From: Pachyseris speciosa
Taxonomy: Eukaryota; Cnidaria; Anthozoa; Scleractinia; Pachyseridae
Direction: 5' to 3'
Assembly: GCA_016490735.1 (NCBI GenBank)
Contig: JAEMWC010000450.1
Location: 415,001-479,000, forward strand
DNA: 64,000 nt
Shown here: piece after piece, positions 22,391 through 31,180 of the stretch
Layout: every line of letters starts with the position of its first letter
How positions within the stretch are numbered: the first letter of the stretch is position 1
Position numbers and translations under genes: made by a program
Notes under the pieces: model-generated
Seen by the model: the letters and a program-made list of their open reading frames with translations, nothing else
Database searches by the model: none
What the model was told of the DNA's origin: nothing

Positions 22391-23225
22391 ATCTAACACC
22401 TCATTAAAAATGAGGCAAAGCTCGGTGGGAATTCGGCCAAAGCATGCAAGTTACAATATCCGTGTGCCGACGAGATTAAGCCACTCTTTTCAAAAGAATG
22501 TACATTCCCTCCAATCCCTGACAAACAGATTTTAGAGAGCAAACTATCTCATCTGTAATCTGAAAATTTATACTCAACAAATCAAGGTCTTGTTTATCAA
22601 ATTTCAACACAGTTCAGCATTGTGAGTCGTCCCAAGCATCGATGTCACAGCTGTCAAAATTGTAATACATATACAGATAAACCGGCTTCGGGAATTTTGC
22701 CTCATAGAGAAAAACGAAAATCAGTTTTTCTTGTAGCGTGCATTTAGTCAACAAAGCGTCACTAACAGTAACGAGACTTGACATCATGTCTGACTATTTT
22801 AAGTGAAAAATATACGCGAATTTTTCATTATATCATCTGTATGGCGAAAGAAAAATATAACGAAAGAAAATCGACAAGTTAGCTGACGTTTAATTTAAAA
22901 TGAATCTAAACCGTCCAATAGATTCCTCTTATCTACAGCACTACTCTTCTGACTTACCGAAACAAGAATGAAAAAAGCAAAACTCGCGCACTGCGTTAAA
23001 AGCCAAATGTGCAGGCCCGAACTCGCTCGAATACGGATCGGCGAACACCGAGTATACCGCAATATTCTAACTTATTCCATAAATACGGCTCACTCGAATT
23101 ACACCTGGAATATTCTATCAGAATCCGGCCTCTTTTTCCGTATTCAAATTGAGTACTCGTGATTGTGAATAATTCAACGGGCCACGTTTTGGTTGATAAA
23201 TGTTACATTAGATGTTCTTCTAAGA
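22391..23225. other. No gene recognised
   Basis: AT-rich sequence with short uninformative frames. Confidence 0.4.
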
Positions 23226-23730
23226 TATAGTGATCGATGACACGAACATTTCCGAATGCTCCCAGTTGTTCGAGAGTTTGCGACTTGAACACAAGATGCA
23301 CGACGCCACTTCTGACGTGAACGTCTTCGAATACTAATGGCTACGTCAAGTATGCTTTACTTTTCGAGAATTGCACGCTAGGAATACGGAAGTAATGTCA
23401 CATTTTTCACAGCCAAAGATGTCTTGTGTCGTCAAGAAAGGGTTTTATACAGGTAATATACACCACCGCGTAGTACAGGGACAACACACTACGCGCGTGT
23501 TCTGAAGGCGTGCGACTGGAACACGATACTCGACAAGAGGCTCGTGCGAAGTCTGAAACGCGTTCATGTTCGAATACTGACGCCTACGTGAGGTTTTAAG
23601 GTATTCTAAACGACACACATCAACTTTTCTGTGGTGTTCGACTGGGACACGAGACTCGTGCGAAGTATGAAACGTGTCCATGATCGAATACTGACGCCCA
23701 CGTGAAGTACTGAGGACCCATACTAAAGCT
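23226..23730 (-). repeat. Imperfect ~115 bp tandem repeat
   Basis: The order (GTTCGA or equivalent) - ACTGGAACACGA - GACTCGTGCGAAGT - GAAACG - GTCCATG - TTCGAATACTGACGCCTACGTGA is seen at about 23500-23600 and 23625-23715, with a weaker copy at 23255-23350. On the minus strand the two best units encode parallel peptides (SRGRQYSIMDTFHTSHES and SRRRQYSNMNAFQTSHEP), but no protein family is recognised. Confidence 0.55.
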
Positions 23731-23774
23731 TGTATATCCCCAAAGCTGTGTTCAAACTGTCGAGTGGAACACAC

Positions 23775-24856
23775 TTTTTAATTCCTTTATCGATTTCTTC
23801 GATTCCTAACAAAACCCACCCAAAACAAAAACAAAAATTACCAGGACAATATGCATGTTATCGCAACAAAAAGTAACCAACTGCCATGATGACATCTTCA
23901 TTTCATTTTAAATAATACTTTTATTATTTATACATTAAAAAAACCCCTTACATTGTTACTGAATTTGACGCAAATAACTTGGAAGCGAGCGAGAATTTCC
24001 ATCAAAGTGAAAGCACAAAAATGACGTAAATGATGTTTTATATTAACCATGAATGGTTTTTAAGTGGATGAAGGAACAAGCAGTGGGATTGAAATCGTTG
24101 CAATTTCTGAAAAAGGCAAGTACACACAATTAACTGAGTACACATCCGAATTTAATTTCAAAGTTGTAGCTTAGTTACGCCATATATTATTACAATTTTG
24201 GTGTTGTGAATAGTTGTGAACTCCATTTCGTGGTGTCATTTTGTTTCATTTTCTCTTGTATAATCGAGGTCTCTTTACGATTTAATCGAACTAGAAAGCA
24301 CACGCTTGTATTTTGTTGTACATTCCGTCAGTCGGTGTTGTACAAATTTTGCGCTTGTTGTTTTTGTTCGTTGTTGTGGCGATAACCGTCGTTATACGAG
24401 CTTTACCATATTTTACTGCGTTTAATTGTTTCTTTGCTTTGCATTTTATACTTTTTCAATTCTTAAATTGGCGTTTTGTTTAGTTTAATTCAAGAAGGAA
24501 CGAATTTTGTCTTATCGTTCAATTTATGCCTTTGTGTTGAGGCGAAGGTTTCACGCTAGAGTCACTGTCTTCAGTTGCATAATACAAGCAAACGTTAAAA
24601 ACTCTGCAAGGTAAACTTACATCTAATACAGTTCAGGTTCCTGACCTTAAAGTGCCTGTTAAAATTCTCGATGAAGATTTCGAGGATCAATCTTTGCCGC
24701 GGTAATGCGACAAATACGAAAACTTTTGTTCAGTAGTATTTTGTTTTTCACCGACTAAAACGTCCATGCAAATTCGCGCGTAATAAACGAAGTTTGCCCG
24801 TCCTAGATTGATTAGTCCGCCTAATAACCAGTTTTTCCACGAAAAAACATAAACAC
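23775..24856. other. No gene recognised
   Basis: No domain seen. Near 24548-24590 on the minus strand CTGAAGA is followed 15 bases later by GAAACC, a vague echo of the PLE terminal motif but without a clear stem. Confidence 0.35.
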
Positions 24857-24994
24857 GTTATTTGCCGGTCTTAGGTCGGTCCGTCTTTGGAAAAACTGTG
24901 CCAGAGGTCTCGCGTATGGCCCGATGGCCTCGGGCCATACTCGAGGCCTCTGGCACAGTCTTTCCCAATACGGACCTCCCGGCCGGCAAATAAC
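24857..24994. mobile_element. Foldback MITE, ~138 bp
   Basis: GTTATTTGCCGG at 24857 is mirrored by CCGGCAAATAAC at 24994, and arms of about 60 bp pair with few mismatches (for example CTGTGCCAGAGG with CCTCTGGCACAG). The centre has its own hairpin, GTATGGCCCGA facing TCGGGCCATAC. Confidence 0.8.
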
Positions 24995-25311
24995 ATATAT
25001 GTATCACATTTACCCAACTCAACGGCCATGACCTGGAAAGCTCGTTCAAAATACTTACGTAGGACGCTGTCGGTTGAGGGTATAGTTTTACACGCTTATT
25101 CAAACAGGCTTTTAGTACAGTAAAGAAACTTCATCTAAAAGGATTCATTCTCGTTATTTCCGCCGTAATATCCGAGAAGGCCTTTTCAACTACAGCGGGC
25201 TTATTCTTCAATATTCGCTATTTTTTCTTCTTTATCTTTCTTTATCGTTCTTTTCTTTTGCAAGTACAATTTTTGATGCAGCTAACTAATCATGTAAGGG
25301 CAGCAGAAATT

Positions 25312-25365
<54 letters not shown>

Positions 25366-25433
25366 TATATACGTATTTGCGTAGCGCAAAAGCAAAGTAA
25401 CAGAAAACTTTGGGTTTTCATTGTTTTTAGTAC

Positions 25434-25476
<43 letters not shown>
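25312..25476. repeat. (TA)n tract containing a short PLE 5' fragment
   Basis: Two (TA)n runs (25312-25362 and 25437-25476) bracket about 70 bp. Within it, 25377-25431 (GCGTAGCGCAAAAGCAAAGT, then AACAGAAAACTTTGGGTTTT) matches 62197-62249 at the end of a PLE with a hammerhead, and 59145-59192. The fragment begins four or five bases upstream of the cleavage position predicted from the ribozyme at 62159-62216. Confidence 0.75.
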
Positions 25477-25478
<2 letters not shown>

Positions 25479-25563
25479 TAGGAAAACTATTATTAGAAAT
25501 TACATGGGTGTCGGTAAGTTGCGAAATTAACGGACATCTACAAATTTTCATTGCAGGCAGTCT

Positions 25564-26505
25564 TCAGAAATGAAATCTCTGTTCTTTTAAAGTCTGGTTA
25601 AAAACTTTACGTAAACAATCCCCGAATATACCATGCCAAACCAGGGTGTTAAAATAATCCTTTAGAATACACTCCGTTACCTGCGGAGGACCCAGTATAA
25701 AACCTTTGTTATCGATGATTTTTACACCACCTTTGTCGGCAAGCATACCGACGTAAACATCGTCAAGCCTGAATGCTGGAACGACATCAAATAAATCTAC
25801 AAACAAAGGTACGACATCGGTGGATAACACATAGCCAAACCCTAGACAAAAGTCGGGGTAGTGTGCTCCGCTGTACTCTTCAACCGAGACCTTCCATTTA
25901 CCTTGCCTCAAGACAAAAGGAGATTTAATTTGGTGTCCCATGTACATCTTTTCTATTGGCGTAAGTGGCTGGTATAGATGATAAACCAATGCCTCCGTGT
26001 TGACAAAAGCATCATCGTCCGTTTTAAGCAGGAAAGAGAACTCACAGTATCTCGTGGCCCATTCTAATCCCATTTGAACCTTAAGTGTCTGGTTCCAATA
26101 ATGGTCGTAATAACTCGCTCGCACTATGTCTCCATAATACGCATCTTCCTTTACCAACAATGCCATTTCCGTTTGATTTCGCGTTCGAGCGACAAGAAAA
26201 ACAGTCTTCCAACGAGGTGTTATAGCAAAGTCATCGCCCCATGTTTTTCGGATATCTCTTCTTCTTACTATATTAGCAGGTGCAGACGAGACTAGGATAA
26301 GCAGAAAGTAATACTGTCCGCAATAAGTTTTAGTAAGTAAAGTTGTTTTGTGTTTCTGTGATATTGCCTCTGACTGATTCAACTTTGAGGCAGACACAAA
26401 ATCCTTCTTATTAAAATCCATAAAGTGGTAGGAATACCAGCTCCAAAATACCTCAATTATAACAGCTGCTACGAATAACCACGCGAGTGTTGTTCGATTC
26501 GCCAT
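25564..26505 (-). CDS. Beta-1,3-galactosyltransferase-like protein (GT31)
   Basis: An intact 313-residue single-exon frame. A short cytoplasmic start is followed by a signal anchor at residues 8-25 (LAWLFVAAVIIEVFW), a short stem, and a GT31 catalytic domain from about residue 64. FLLILVSSAP and RRRDIRKTWG (67-90) form the usual first block. YGDIVRASYYDHYWNQTLK (124-142) is the family hallmark, KTDDDAFVN (161-169) is the DxD metal/UDP-sugar site, YPDFCLGFGYVLS (216-228) the acceptor-side block, and LDDVYVG (247-253) replaces the common EDVYVG with a conservative first residue. Several N-glycosylation sequons occur (N3, N43, N110, N138, N303). By homology it is a Golgi type II membrane enzyme adding a beta-1,3-linked galactose or GlcNAc; the exact donor and acceptor cannot be told. 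The methionine at 26505 fits because the anchor follows directly. No UTR elements were identified. Confidence 0.9.
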   Translation of the reverse strand: MANRTTLAWLFVAAVIIEVFWSWYSYHFMDFNKKDFVSASKLNQSEAISQKHKTTLLTKTYCGQYYFLLILVSSAPANIVRRRDIRKTWGDDFAITPRWKTVFLVARTRNQTEMALLVKEDAYYGDIVRASYYDHYWNQTLKVQMGLEWATRYCEFSFLLKTDDDAFVNTEALVYHLYQPLTPIEKMYMGHQIKSPFVLRQGKWKVSVEEYSGAHYPDFCLGFGYVLSTDVVPLFVDLFDVVPAFRLDDVYVGMLADKGGVKIIDNKGFILGPPQVTECILKDYFNTLVWHGIFGDCLRKVFNQTLKEQRFHF

Positions 26506-26807
26506 GGGTCCTCCCTGAGTCGTATAAAAATGGAAGAATCGACAAATGTTCTAGTACGATAAAAGAAAACTTAATCGCCGTCCAAATTGGGATATTACTT
26601 TACGAAACGTTCACTGGGGAAAGGAGTTTGCTTGGCTGGTGCATGAATTCAGTTTGCAAGGCTGCATATTTTCTCCAAGTCGTCCAGTTTGTAGTGGAAA
26701 TGGTGGGATCAAACCTAAGAAGAAACGGAAAACCAACAATGTACCAGTATTAATACTAAAAGAACTATAGGTAATCAAGAAAGGTTTACAGAAATAAATA
26801 TCCTTAA
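26506..26807. other. Sequence upstream of the glycosyltransferase; nothing identified
   Basis: This should contain the promoter and 5' UTR of the minus-strand gene, but no TATA box or initiator can be assigned with confidence. Confidence 0.3.
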
Positions 26808-26975
26808 GGAGGCTCGCATCAGAATTTTTTGGCCTTGGAGTATAGATGTACCTGTTGAAATCAAAATGTCCTATAGAAGAGAAGCTTCGTTTTCCTTGAC
26901 ACTAAAACATCTTTTCGACGTATGATAAAAATTTATTTTTTCATAGGTTTCCAAGCAACAGCTTTTATAGCATTT
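26808..26975 (+). repeat. Dispersed repeat, copy A
   Basis: The sequence from GAGGCTCGCATCAG through GTACCTGTTGAAATCAAAA and CTATAGAAGA to AAGCAAC matches the reverse complement of 33953-34117 over about 165 bp. This is a two-copy dispersed repeat in opposite orientation 7 kb apart. Confidence 0.7.
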
Positions 26976-26983
26976 TTAATTGA

Positions 26984-27117
26984 CATTGAGCCTCCTAGGT
27001 GGTTGTGATTGTAAGATATTTAACTACGAAAATGGCTAAACTTATGCAAATTACGAGCTTTATGACTTTTTGTGCTTTAAACTATTTTACAGTCACAGCT
27101 ACCTAGGAGGCTCAATG
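26984..27117. mobile_element. Short foldback MITE, 134 bp
   Basis: CATTGAGCCTCCTAGGTGG at 26984 is mirrored by CTACCTAGGAGGCTCAATG ending at 27117, with arms of about 30 bp (…TTGTGATTGTAA / TTACAGTCACAG…). The flanking dispersed repeat also begins with GGAGGCTC, so the two may be related. Confidence 0.75.
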
Positions 27118-27648
27118 TAAGTTGAAAATACTTTGCTACCATGATAATTCCTTGAACGGAAAACAAAGGTGCAAAAGTTTAATAATTTGCCAGCAAAACT
27201 TGAAGAACATAGCCAGAAATCCAAGACAGCCATCGGATTAATGGCGAGCGTGTACATTTTGATATTCAACATGGTAGACGGACAAATAAAGGCTATTATC
27301 GGTGTTTAAATGCTCTTAGCTCATCTATTCTTAAGGGTAATTAATCGAATTAAATGTATCCAAAATATTTCAATATACCAAGTTTTAGATGATTTAAGAG
27401 CCCATTGAAGTATCTCGTTCCTAAGGTACACGGCTGCTTTCCATGTGTAATTTCACTTCCGGTCAGCCCAAATTTGTTCGCGCGCTTTTTTCGTCGCCTA
27501 CCTGTCGTCGATTCAAGTCGCCAGTAACTTTCTTTTACTTCATTGCAACAATGAAACACAAGAAAAACTTTTTGTTTACATTTTCATTGATTAATTTTCT
27601 GCTTTACATTTACAACATGTGAGTCGTGTCTATATGTTTGAAACTTGA
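27118..27648. other. No gene recognised
   Basis: AT-rich, with a more GC-rich patch (about 27440-27520) before the next frame that could be a promoter region. Nothing specific is seen. Confidence 0.3.
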
Positions 27649-28330
27649 GTGTTCTGCTTGAAAATGTCATTCACGAACGGACGTAAACAGAAAGCCGCAG
27701 CGATGGCTGCATGTCGATGGGGAAATCTCGAAAAGGTGACAGTAAAAGATTTCCAGTGTCAGGTTGGGAATCGAAATCTCAAATATGCGGAGACACAAAC
27801 TGAAATTGGTACTGGGCTATTATCACCTGCAAACTTCAAAGGGAACTCTCTGTCCGCGGCCTTTTTGACCGCTCCGAAACTCTCTGACGTCTCTTGCGAT
27901 AAAACTGTACGATCCCGGCTGTGTCCGTGTATTTTCCTTCCGAACCTGAGAAACTCCACTGTTTAGGTATAACCGCACAAATAAACGAAGCTATCGAGGC
28001 TACTAAATTGCAACCACTCTCCCAACACAGCATGGAGCAGCAGACGGTGAGCAAGTAGGCTTGTAAATTATCCTTGAAAGCATCTATATCACAAGAATTT
28101 CATTCTTACATCAAGAATGCTAACCACTCGATGAAAAACCTGGCTCATAATGGTGAGGTCCAAACTTGTGATGGACAACTTGTCCTATCAACATCAGCCT
28201 CGATTAAGAATCAAGTTAACAGTAATTAAAGTAATGTACGATACTGTGACTGTGAAAAAGAAACTGAATTCGAATTTTGTTCGCTAAAACAAAACACAAT
28301 TGAAGAGTTCGAGTTCAAGTTCGAGTGTAG
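27649..28330 (+). pseudogene. Unrecognised, probably degraded protein gene
   Basis: A 105-codon frame (27649-27966) has KAAAMAACRWGNLEKV, then KYAETQTEIG. Frames further on read coherent peptides (EAIEATKLQPLSQHSMEQQ; SYIKNANHSMKNLAHNGEV; QTCDGQLVLSTSASIKNQV) separated by stops, ending in a Cys-containing stretch. This looks like one decayed coding sequence rather than chance, but no family is recognised. A transposon-encoded protein is possible. Confidence 0.35.
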
Positions 28331-28687
28331 TCGATGTGCCTGGCCAACAATGCTTAGGCACCAGGCCGCTGAAAATTCGCCCACCACTTTCGGTGCCGCA
28401 AAAAAAGAACTTTTCTCCTCGAGAGGTAATTGTGGTTGCTGGATTTTAAAACAATGCGAAAGAACAACGTATTTTCTTGGAATTTTCTTGGAATTCAAGC
28501 ATGGGTTTTGCGACAAAATGCAAAACAAAAACAATAAGCTCGAAATAGTGGTGAAACAAGCACATTTTACACATTTTCCATTCTCATTTTTTTTAGTTTT
28601 CATCATTAGCCAAAACGTATGCTTACATTTCTTCAAAACGGCTTTTGAATTGTTATTGTACAGAAAATGCGGAAAAAGTTGAAGCCA

Positions 28688-29260
28688 TTTATAAGAAAAA
28701 CAACACATAAAGCGGTTATAAACATGGTGAAGCAATGCATTTTATGAAAGCTGACTTGACGTTTCGTATGTCCCAACATACATTTTCAAAAGTAACGTAT
28801 AAGTAATGTATGATTTCTATATCGGCAAAACGAAGCGACGACTGGTGGATAGAAAAACTGAACATTTTAAAGCGCTCTCCAAACTTGAACACACATCAGC
28901 TATTGTCAATCATGTTATGACCACTGGACATAATATGAAATGGGATCACTTTAAAATCCTCGCGTCAGGAAAAACTGATTACCATTGTAAGATAAAAGAA
29001 ACCTTGTTTATACAAGAACTGAACCCGGCGTTGAATGCTAATCTCACCAGTGACAAGCTGTCACTTTATTAACATGTCACTGCTATTTTTAGTGTTACCC
29101 AGATCACTCGCAATTTCTTTTTGAATATAGATAGTGTTTAATCTCATAACGGTTACTTTTGAAAATGTATGTTGGGACATACGAAACGTCAAGTCAGCTT
29201 TCATAAAATGCATTGCTTCACCATGTTTATAACCGCTTTATGTGTTGTTTTTCTTATAAA
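28688..29260. mobile_element. PLE fragment bounded by a perfect 109 bp inverted repeat
   Basis: 28688-28796 and 29152-29260 are exact reverse complements by eye over 109 bp. The right arm is the 3' end of a PLE and contains a hairpin, GTATGT-TGGG-ACATAC, followed by GAAACGTC. The left arm is the same end inverted in front of the coding part. The space between is little more than a GIY-YIG reading frame (28806-29072). Identity of the arms implies recent origin or correction. Confidence 0.9.
28806..29072 (+). CDS. GIY-YIG endonuclease domain of a 5'-truncated PLE
   Basis: The 88-residue frame starts inside the nuclease domain: FYIGKTKRRLVDRKTEHF has the YIG and the conserved Arg/His region, IKETLFIQELNPALN has the catalytic Glu segment, and the protein ends in the usual LSLY-like tail. 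The first GIY strand and the whole RT are absent. The ATG at 28806 is only the first methionine after truncation. Only the nuclease half of the normal RT-nuclease fusion remains. Confidence 0.8.
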   Translation: MYDFYIGKTKRRLVDRKTEHFKALSKLEHTSAIVNHVMTTGHNMKWDHFKILASGKTDYHCKIKETLFIQELNPALNANLTSDKLSLY

Positions 29261-30039
29261 ACTTCGATGGCCGAAGAACAAGAGTCTCTATTAAGCCATT
29301 TAGTTAAAATGCATTTTTCTTTTTTCTGGTCACGTGACATCAAGCGAGGTCCTATGACGTCATGAACTGGACCATATTTGCCCCCTATGGGTATTGTCCA
29401 AATTTGGTCCAATTGATACATGTGCAGAGTTATAGCAAATTGATTTTTCCTTAGCAACGGCATCAAAAGAAACATTAATGGGCCCTTAATTGATGTTACA
29501 TCAGACTTGGGATATGCGAATATTTTCTTCCGTAATTCCTTCGACACTTTTTTTAGCGGAGTTTCGGCGACCCGAAGGGTGGCCAAGCGGAGCACCATAC
29601 CTATAGAAACCTGTCAACCGCTTTTCGCATGGTAATAATGGCTAGCGCTATTGTTCGTGAGCGCGTACGCACGACGACGACGACGTGGCACAATAATTAA
29701 TATTATTTCATAGTTACTGAGATTTATCCACGAAATATCATAGTGAATACAATTCGTACTGATTCTACTCGAAGCCAACCAGGAGCACCAACGAGAAAAT
29801 CTCATCGTGAAAAAAATCGTTCGTCCAATCAGCAACGCGATCGACGGAATTTCACTTATGATGAATGAACGTACTGAAGGGAACGTCATCCTAAAGCCGT
29901 TGCACAAAAACCCGCGCGCTTTGAAAATGGTAGAGGGAAGGTTTACTTCTGTTTGCTCAGTTCAAGAATTTATTCTAGAACACAAAAACAAAAACACCGC
30001 CCAAAAAACTGAACGAGTTGTAAGATTGCGTAAACAAAC
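29261..30039. other. No gene firmly recognised
   Basis: A 110-codon plus-strand frame at 29807-30139 ends in a lysine/arginine-rich tail that overlaps the recombinase frame downstream and may be its degraded upstream part. The 29270-29600 stretch contains CACGTGAC and TGACGTCA but no gene. Confidence 0.3.
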
Positions 30040-30479
30040 TCAACGGTTTAATGAAGACAATGGTTCGGAAAGCAGGAATCGAAAACGACAGGATTCGAAA
30101 TTACAGCGGCAGAAAGACAATGATCCAGACGCTAAGTGAACATGACATTCCACCAACGCAAATTGCACAACTATCTGGCCATAAGAATTTGAAGAGCTTA
30201 GAAAACTACAGCACTGCTTCAACGAAACAACAGATGCACGTGTCAAAAGTGCTAAGCAGTGTGGTGACTGGTACCACAGCTTCGTCCTCTTCTGAAACAG
30301 TCTGTCCTACGTCCTCCGACTCCCAGAATACCGGTAAGAAGTCCATGGCACTGTTTAGCGGAGCTGTTATTCAAGGTGGTTATTTTTCCATTCACATCAA
30401 CACAGTAAATCAGTCTCCGACGCTTGCCACAAATCCGTCAAGTCCCGAAGCGGCGAAATGGAAATGTCTCAGGCCTTAA
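30040..30479 (+). pseudogene. Tyrosine recombinase C-terminal fragment (Crypton/DUF3504-like)
   Basis: The frame carries NYSGRKTMIQTLSEHDIPP, TQIAQLSGHKNLKSLENYST and a Ser/Thr-rich tail. This is the catalytic end of tyrosine recombinases: (H)xxR as Y-S-G-R (the usual His replaced by Tyr), the second His in SGHK, and the nucleophile in ENY. Cnidarian genes of this type derive from Crypton-like elements (the KIAA1958/ZMYM DUF3504 group). The N-terminal part and first catalytic Arg are not found in an open frame, so the copy is partial. Confidence 0.65.
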
Positions 30480-30661
30480 GAACTGGAAAGTGACTCTGAT
30501 GATAACTAAATATGGACTTATTTTCATGACATTACGTAGTTTATTGGCATGGTTTCCTTAAGTAATAGACACTGGACGTAGGACATTGGACATTGGACAT
30601 TGGACTGTGATGAACACAGTAAGTGTTATAAATTTTATAAGCTTTCGTTAACCTTACAGTT

Positions 30662-31180
30662 GTTAAATATGTGACTGATCATCGCAGTTATGAACACTAC
30701 TTAAGCAATGGTGAAAATAAAGCCTGAAAAAATTCAGGCTCGTACGGGATGCGAACCAACCGACCTCTGCGATACCGGTGCAGCGCTCTACCGAATGAGC
30801 TAACAAGCCATCTGGGAGCTGTTCGTTTGGTTGGCTTGCAATATACCCGTAAATGGTAAATATATGAGAATGAATATATGAGAATCATATATTTGAACTG
30901 CGGATTAATGATTAAATATGTGACTGATCATCGCAGTTATGAACACTACTGAAGCAGTAGTGAAAATAAAGCCTGAAAAAATTCAGGCTTGCACGGGATT
31001 CGAGCCCACGACCTCTGCGATACCGATGCGGGGCTCTACCGACTGAGCTAACAAGCCATCATTTTCACCACTGCTTAAGTAGTGTTCATAACTGGGATGA
31101 TCAGTCACATATTTAATCATTCATCTGCAGTTCAAATATATGATTTTCATATATTCATTCTCATATATTTATAGTTGTTG
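30662..31180. mobile_element. Cluster of tRNA-derived SINEs (two minus copies and one inverted partial)
   Basis: Copy 1 (30662-30815, minus) and copy 2 (30905-31060, minus) each have a tRNA-like head. Copy 2 keeps TAGCTCAGTCGGTAGAGC (A box) and GGCTCGAATCC (B box); copy 1 has TAGCTCATTCGGTAGAGCG and GGTTCGCATCC. Both share a body with TGATCATCGCAGTTATGAACACT and an AATTCAGGCT hairpin. 31061-31178 is the body and tail of a third copy in plus orientation, so 30840-30965 and 31066-31178 form an inverted repeat around copy 2's head. Confidence 0.8.

Noticed and set aside
25282..25551. Tyr-Ile-rich frame on the minus strand
   Set aside because: Product of (TA)n; it spans two microsatellites and a PLE fragment.
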